Shown here: positions 60,486-64,000 of the stretch, in pieces
Layout of the letters: each line of letters begins with the position of its first letter
How positions within the stretch are numbered: position 1 is the stretch's first letter
Source of the DNA: Defluviicoccus sp.
GTDB lineage: Bacteria; Pseudomonadota; Alphaproteobacteria; MPNO01
Direction of reading: 5' to 3'
DNA length: 64,000 nucleotides
Assembly (NCBI GenBank): GCA_028820505.1
Contig: JAPPIT010000179.1
Span: 54,123-118,122, forward strand
The notes under the pieces: model-generated
What the model was told of the DNA's origin: nothing
Database searches by the model: none
The model's input: only the letters and a program-made list of their open reading frames with translations
Position numbers and translations under genes: made by a program

Positions 60486-61459
60486 CGGTACTGGTCACCG
60501 GCGCCGCCGGCTTCATCGGCTACCATGTGAGCGAATTCCTGCTCGGACGCGGGGAAACGGTGGTCGGGCTCGACGCGGTCACCGATTATTACGATTCCGG
60601 GCTCAAGGAGGCGCGGACAGGCCGCCTCCGGCGGCACGGGGGGTTCACCCCGCTCCGGCTGAACCTGGCGGACCGCGACGCGGTATTCGCGGCGCTCACC
60701 GGCATCCGCGGGATCGACCGTGTCGTCCATCTCGCCGCGCAGGCCGGCGTGCGGTACTCGCGCGACCGTCCTTTCGCCTATGTCGACGCGAACCTCGCAG
60801 GACACATGACGGTGCTGGAATATTGCCGGCATTTGTCCGGCCTCAAGCACCTCGTCTATGCCAGTTCGAGCTCCGTCTACGGCGCCAACGCGAAGCTGCC
60901 CTTCGCGGTCGGGGACCGGACCGATACGCCGCTATCGCTCTACGCAGCGACCAAGAGGGCGAACGAGCATATGAGCTATTGCTACGGTCATCTTTACGGC
61001 ATTCCGCAGACCGGGCTTCGTTTCTTCACGGTCTACGGGCCGTGGGGGCGCCCTGACATGGCGCTTTACAAGTTTACCGCCGCGATCCTCGAAGGCCGGC
61101 CCATCGAGGTGTTCAACGACGGCGACATGAAGCGGGACTTCACCTTCATCGACGACGTCGTCCCCGCTGTCGCCGCGGCGCTCGACAACCCGCCCTATGC
61201 GGCCGGCGGCGTGCCGCACCGGCTCTACAACATCGGCAACAATCGCCCGGAGCCCCTGATGCGGCTGATCGCGATCCTGGAAGACAGTCTCGGGACCAGG
61301 GCGAAGATCGACTTCCGCCCGATGCAGCCGGGCGACGTCAAAGAGACCTGTGCCGACATTTCCGAGAGCCGCCGGGATCTCGGCTTCGCTCCCGTCACCC
61401 CCATCGACATCGGCGTTCCGCGATTCGTCGACTGGTTCAGGGGTTACCACAAGGTGTAG
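60482..61459 (+). CDS. NAD-dependent epimerase, UDP-glucuronate 4-epimerase-like
   Basis: 325 residues. VTGAAGFIGYHVSEFLLGRG binds NAD; VHLAAQAGVRYSRDRP, YASSSSVYGAN, catalytic YAATK and TVYGPWGRPDMALYKFT are the landmarks of UDP-glucuronate 4-epimerases (CapI/Uge). Makes UDP-galacturonate for polysaccharide. Odd as the last gene of a molybdenum hydroxylase operon, to which it is joined by a 4-base overlap. Confidence 0.9.
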   Translation: MTVLVTGAAGFIGYHVSEFLLGRGETVVGLDAVTDYYDSGLKEARTGRLRRHGGFTPLRLNLADRDAVFAALTGIRGIDRVVHLAAQAGVRYSRDRPFAYVDANLAGHMTVLEYCRHLSGLKHLVYASSSSVYGANAKLPFAVGDRTDTPLSLYAATKRANEHMSYCYGHLYGIPQTGLRFFTVYGPWGRPDMALYKFTAAILEGRPIEVFNDGDMKRDFTFIDDVVPAVAAALDNPPYAAGGVPHRLYNIGNNRPEPLMRLIAILEDSLGTRAKIDFRPMQPGDVKETCADISESRRDLGFAPVTPIDIGVPRFVDWFRGYHKV

Positions 61460-61472
61460 GCACGCCCGCGGG

Positions 61473-61549
61473 TGGCGCGCCCGGCAGGATTCGAACCTGC
61501 GACCCCGAGATTAGGAATCTCGTGCTCTATCCTGCTGAGCTACGGGCGC
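61473..61549 (-). tRNA. tRNA-Arg, anticodon CCT
   Basis: Acceptor GCGCCCG/CGGGCGC, D-arm GCTCAGC, anticodon stem CGAGA/TCTCG with loop TTCCTAA (anticodon CCT), T-arm GCAGGTTCGAATCCTGC, CCA encoded. 77 nt including CCA. Confidence 0.95.
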
Positions 61550-61584
61550 GTCCGGCCAGCTATAGCAAAACCCCGGCCGCCCTT

Positions 61585-63681
61585 CTATTGATGATGATGC
61601 AGGACCTCCGAATAGGTCGGTATCGGCCATGCCCGGGCGTCGACCAGGGTTTCCAGCGCGTCCGCCGCATCCCGCGCGGACTGCATGCGCGGCTTGAGGG
61701 TCTCGTGCGCGTATGACGCCGCCTGTCCGGTATCGTCATGCGGGAACGCCTCGAATGCGTCGGCCAGCATTTCCGTTTCCGAAAGAAGCCGCTCGACGAG
61801 TTTCCGTTTCTCGTCGAACAGCGGCGACTGGAACCCGGACTCCCGGTCGGCATTGGTATCCCCCACGGCCGCCGGAACGATCAGGGTCCGCAATATCCGC
61901 AACAGCGCGCGCGCCTCGATTTGGATCTCGGTGGCGTAAGCCTCCTGAAGGACGCTTTGACGCGCGGCGAGCTCACGCTCGTTGAAAATGCCGAGTTCCC
62001 CCATCAGCTTGAGGTTCTTGTCCGCCGTCAGCGCCTCGTAGGCTTCCGGGCTGCTCCTGAGGTGGATCAGGCCGTGCTTCTCGGCGTGCTCGTAGAGCGC
62101 ATCGGAGTAGCCGTCGCCGCTGAACAGGGCTCCCTGGTTTTCCTGGATGGTCTCCCGGATGACCTGGTCCGCCGGCTTGCCCGCGTCGATCTCGTCGCAC
62201 ATGTGCTTCAGGCTGTCCGCGAGCGCCGCGTTTACCATCGTCAGCGGGAACGCTATGTGCTGGTTGCCGCCCACGGCGCGGAATTCGAAGCGGTTGCCGC
62301 ACCAGGGGAACGGCGCGGTGCGGTTGCGGTCTTCCAGGTTGGCCCTGACGTCGGCGACCGGCGCGGTTATCTCGATCTCCTTCTTCTCGGTCCCGTATCC
62401 CCCAAAGCCGCCGCCCTCTGCGACCGCCTTCACATGCGCTTCGAGGCGTTCGCCGAGATGGAGCGTGATGATCGCGGGGGGCGCCTCCTGGGCGCCCAGC
62501 CGGTGGTCGTTCCCCGCCGTCGACACCCCGCAGCGCAGCAGGTCCCCGTGCTTGTTGACCCCGCGCAGCAGCGCCGCCACGAAGGCGATGAAGCGCCGGT
62601 CCTCCTCCTCGGTTTCGCCCGGCACGAACAGATTGACGCCGCTGTCGGTGTTGAGTCCCCAGTTGTTGTGCTTGCCCGTGCCGTTGATGCCGGCGAACGG
62701 CTTTTCGTGGAACAGCACGGTGAAATCGTGGTCGAAGGCGAGATCGCGGAGCACGTCCATGGCGAGCACGTTGGTGTCCGCCGCGAGATTCGCCAGACCG
62801 AAGATCGGCGAGATCTCGTGCTGGGCCGGGGCCACCTCGTTGTGGGTGCAGTGGATCGAGATCCCGAGCTCCCACATCATGTCCCGCGCCTCGGCGATGT
62901 AGCGGTTCACCCGGGGAGACAGTTTGGAGAAGTAGTTGGTATCCATTTCCTGGCCGCGCAGCGGCGCCGCGCCGAGCAGCGTGCGCCCCGCGGCGACGAG
63001 GTCGGGCCGCGCCAGATACTTCTCCCTGTCGATCAGGAAGAATTCCTGCTCCCAGCCGACGTTGCACACCACCTCGCGGGTGACGTTGTCCCCGAGGAGC
63101 GACAGGAGCCGCACGCTCAACTCGTTGACCGCCATGTCGGCGCGCAGCAGCGGGGTCTTCTGGTCCAGCGCCTCCCCGTTCCAGGTCACGAAGGCGGACG
63201 GGATATAGAGCGTCTGGCGGTACACGAACGGCGGCGATCCGGTGTCCCAGCCGATATAGGCCGCCGCCTGGTGGGTCTCCCGGAGCCCCCCGTTGGGGAA
63301 CGAGGAACCGTCCGTCTCGGTCTGGAAGAGCTGCGAGCCCGAGAGTTCGATGATCAGCCGGTCGGTGGCGAAATCGACCCCGACGAACGTCTCGAGCTTC
63401 TCTCCGTGAATCGCGCCCCGCATCGGCGAGAACCAGTGGGAATAGCCGATGCAGCCCTTGGATTGCGCCCATTCCCGGATCGACTTCGCCAGAGCGTTGG
63501 CGAACTCCCGATCCATCGGCACCCCCGTCGCGCGGCACTGCGCCAGGGCGTAGTAGACATCCGGGTCCACCAGCTTCTTCAGGACCGCGTCGTCCAGCAC
63601 GTTGCTGTTGATCCCGGCCAGGGCAGAGGGCAGTGCGACTTCCTGCGTGGGTGCTTCGTGCGTGGAGTGCGTGATCGCCAT
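61585..63681 (-). CDS. glnN: Glutamine synthetase type III
   Basis: 698 residues, matching the roughly 700-residue GSIII class, not the 450-470 of GSI. IGWDTGSPPFVYRQTLYIPSAFVTWNGEALDQKTPLLRA-type region, HCTHNEVAPAQHEISPIFG, NGTGKHNNWGLNTDSG and GNDHRLGAQEAPPAI are the conserved active-site segments. Joins ammonium to glutamate using ATP. ATG at 63681 follows GGGGAAGGCCG. No NtrC or sigma-54 site was recognisable upstream. Confidence 0.96.
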   Translation of the reverse strand: MAITHSTHEAPTQEVALPSALAGINSNVLDDAVLKKLVDPDVYYALAQCRATGVPMDREFANALAKSIREWAQSKGCIGYSHWFSPMRGAIHGEKLETFVGVDFATDRLIIELSGSQLFQTETDGSSFPNGGLRETHQAAAYIGWDTGSPPFVYRQTLYIPSAFVTWNGEALDQKTPLLRADMAVNELSVRLLSLLGDNVTREVVCNVGWEQEFFLIDREKYLARPDLVAAGRTLLGAAPLRGQEMDTNYFSKLSPRVNRYIAEARDMMWELGISIHCTHNEVAPAQHEISPIFGLANLAADTNVLAMDVLRDLAFDHDFTVLFHEKPFAGINGTGKHNNWGLNTDSGVNLFVPGETEEEDRRFIAFVAALLRGVNKHGDLLRCGVSTAGNDHRLGAQEAPPAIITLHLGERLEAHVKAVAEGGGFGGYGTEKKEIEITAPVADVRANLEDRNRTAPFPWCGNRFEFRAVGGNQHIAFPLTMVNAALADSLKHMCDEIDAGKPADQVIRETIQENQGALFSGDGYSDALYEHAEKHGLIHLRSSPEAYEALTADKNLKLMGELGIFNERELAARQSVLQEAYATEIQIEARALLRILRTLIVPAAVGDTNADRESGFQSPLFDEKRKLVERLLSETEMLADAFEAFPHDDTGQAASYAHETLKPRMQSARDAADALETLVDARAWPIPTYSEVLHHHQ

Positions 63682-63783
63682 TTTTCGGCCTTCCCCGGTG
63701 TCTCGATAATCCGACAAGGCTAGTACAGGAGCGGATCGACGACCAAGAAAAACCATTCGCGCCCAGCGTCCTGCGCATAAGGT

Positions 63784-63930
63784 TTATTTGTTTGACCTTC
63801 GCGGCAAAAAGGAAAGACTATCGCCGGGAATGAAAGCCAAAAATCGCCGAAGCCGTCGAAGGCCCACAGGTTTCCTCCCGGCCGTCGGTTCTCCATACTC
63901 CACCGGTTGAAATTTCGGGTCGGTCGCCAT
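63784..63930 (-). CDS. Possible 48-residue small protein upstream of glnN
   Basis: ATG at 63930 preceded by GGGAGAATTCAAGA, 48 codons, TAA. Sequence starts MATDPKFQPVEYGEP and ends basic (PRRSNK). No family recognised. It is too short to judge by codon usage; the good ribosome site is the only support. The rest of 63757-64000 shows no other feature. Confidence 0.35.
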   Translation of the reverse strand: MATDPKFQPVEYGEPTAGRKPVGLRRLRRFLAFIPGDSLSFLPRRSNK

Positions 63931-64000
63931 TCTTGAATTCTCCCTGAGGAATGTGCGCTGTGGCGATTTTCGTTGTCACGCGGCTGATTTTGGCGTCCGG

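Overview
The window is dense, high-GC DNA (visibly about two-thirds G+C) with about 54 protein genes, two tRNA genes and several small repeat families. The best guess at origin is an uncultured alphaproteobacterium, possibly Rhodospirillales-like. This rests on adjacent glmU-glmS, palindromic GTCATGCCCGGAC...GTCCGGGCATGAC repeats, TRAP transporters, EamA permeases, a DUF1223 protein, and many class D flavin monooxygenases, LLM oxidoreductases and CoxL-type molybdenum hydroxylases. No transposase, integrase, phage gene, CRISPR array or plasmid gene was seen. No recognisable DNA-binding regulator was found anywhere in the 64 kb.

Layout. 1-16 kb: acyl-CoA ligase with quinone-oxidoreductase-type dehydrogenase, class D monooxygenase, a dihydroxyphthalate-decarboxylase-like binding protein, a CoxL/DUF1223/hydrolase operon, an FAH-family hydrolase, an EamA permease, a small coiled-coil membrane protein, three more small enzymes, and a peroxiredoxin-like gene with an in-frame TGA replacing the first active-site Cys (a selenoprotein candidate). 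15.7-16.3 kb is non-coding, with a predicted small RNA, a bidirectional terminator and a cluster of DnaA-box-like sites. 16-28 kb: UbiD decarboxylase, esterase, DUF2848, GMC oxidoreductase preceded by a 23-codon ORF with an exceptional ribosome binding site, cupin, LLM enzyme, RND pump with adaptor, and an acyl-CoA dehydrogenase. 28-37 kb: complete TRAP transporter, CoA ligase with a Tyr-less SDR, and a tight three-gene operon of class D monooxygenase, a metal-site-less nitrile hydratase alpha homologue and an alpha/beta hydrolase. 37-48 kb: SDR, rhodanese, LLM enzyme, CoxL, gamma-resorcylate decarboxylase divergent from a class D monooxygenase and an old-yellow-enzyme, BASS transporter, CmcJ-like protein. 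48-54 kb: tRNA-Val, DUF3108, glmU and glmS (housekeeping), then a CnbZ-like protein with an EamA permease. 54-64 kb: a four-gene operon coupled by 4-base overlaps (two CoxL paralogues, an AMP ligase, a sugar-nucleotide epimerase), tRNA-Arg and type III glutamine synthetase.

Functionally the window looks like a broad set of enzymes for scavenging aromatic or alicyclic acids and other small organics: CoA activation, hydroxylation by flavin or molybdenum enzymes, non-oxidative decarboxylation and C-C hydrolysis, with uptake by TRAP, BASS and EamA proteins. No pathway is complete here. Ring-cleavage dioxygenases, flavin reductases, and the FeS and FAD subunits of the molybdenum hydroxylases are all missing. 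Functional calls are made by eye from sequence motifs and remembered family features; no database search was run.
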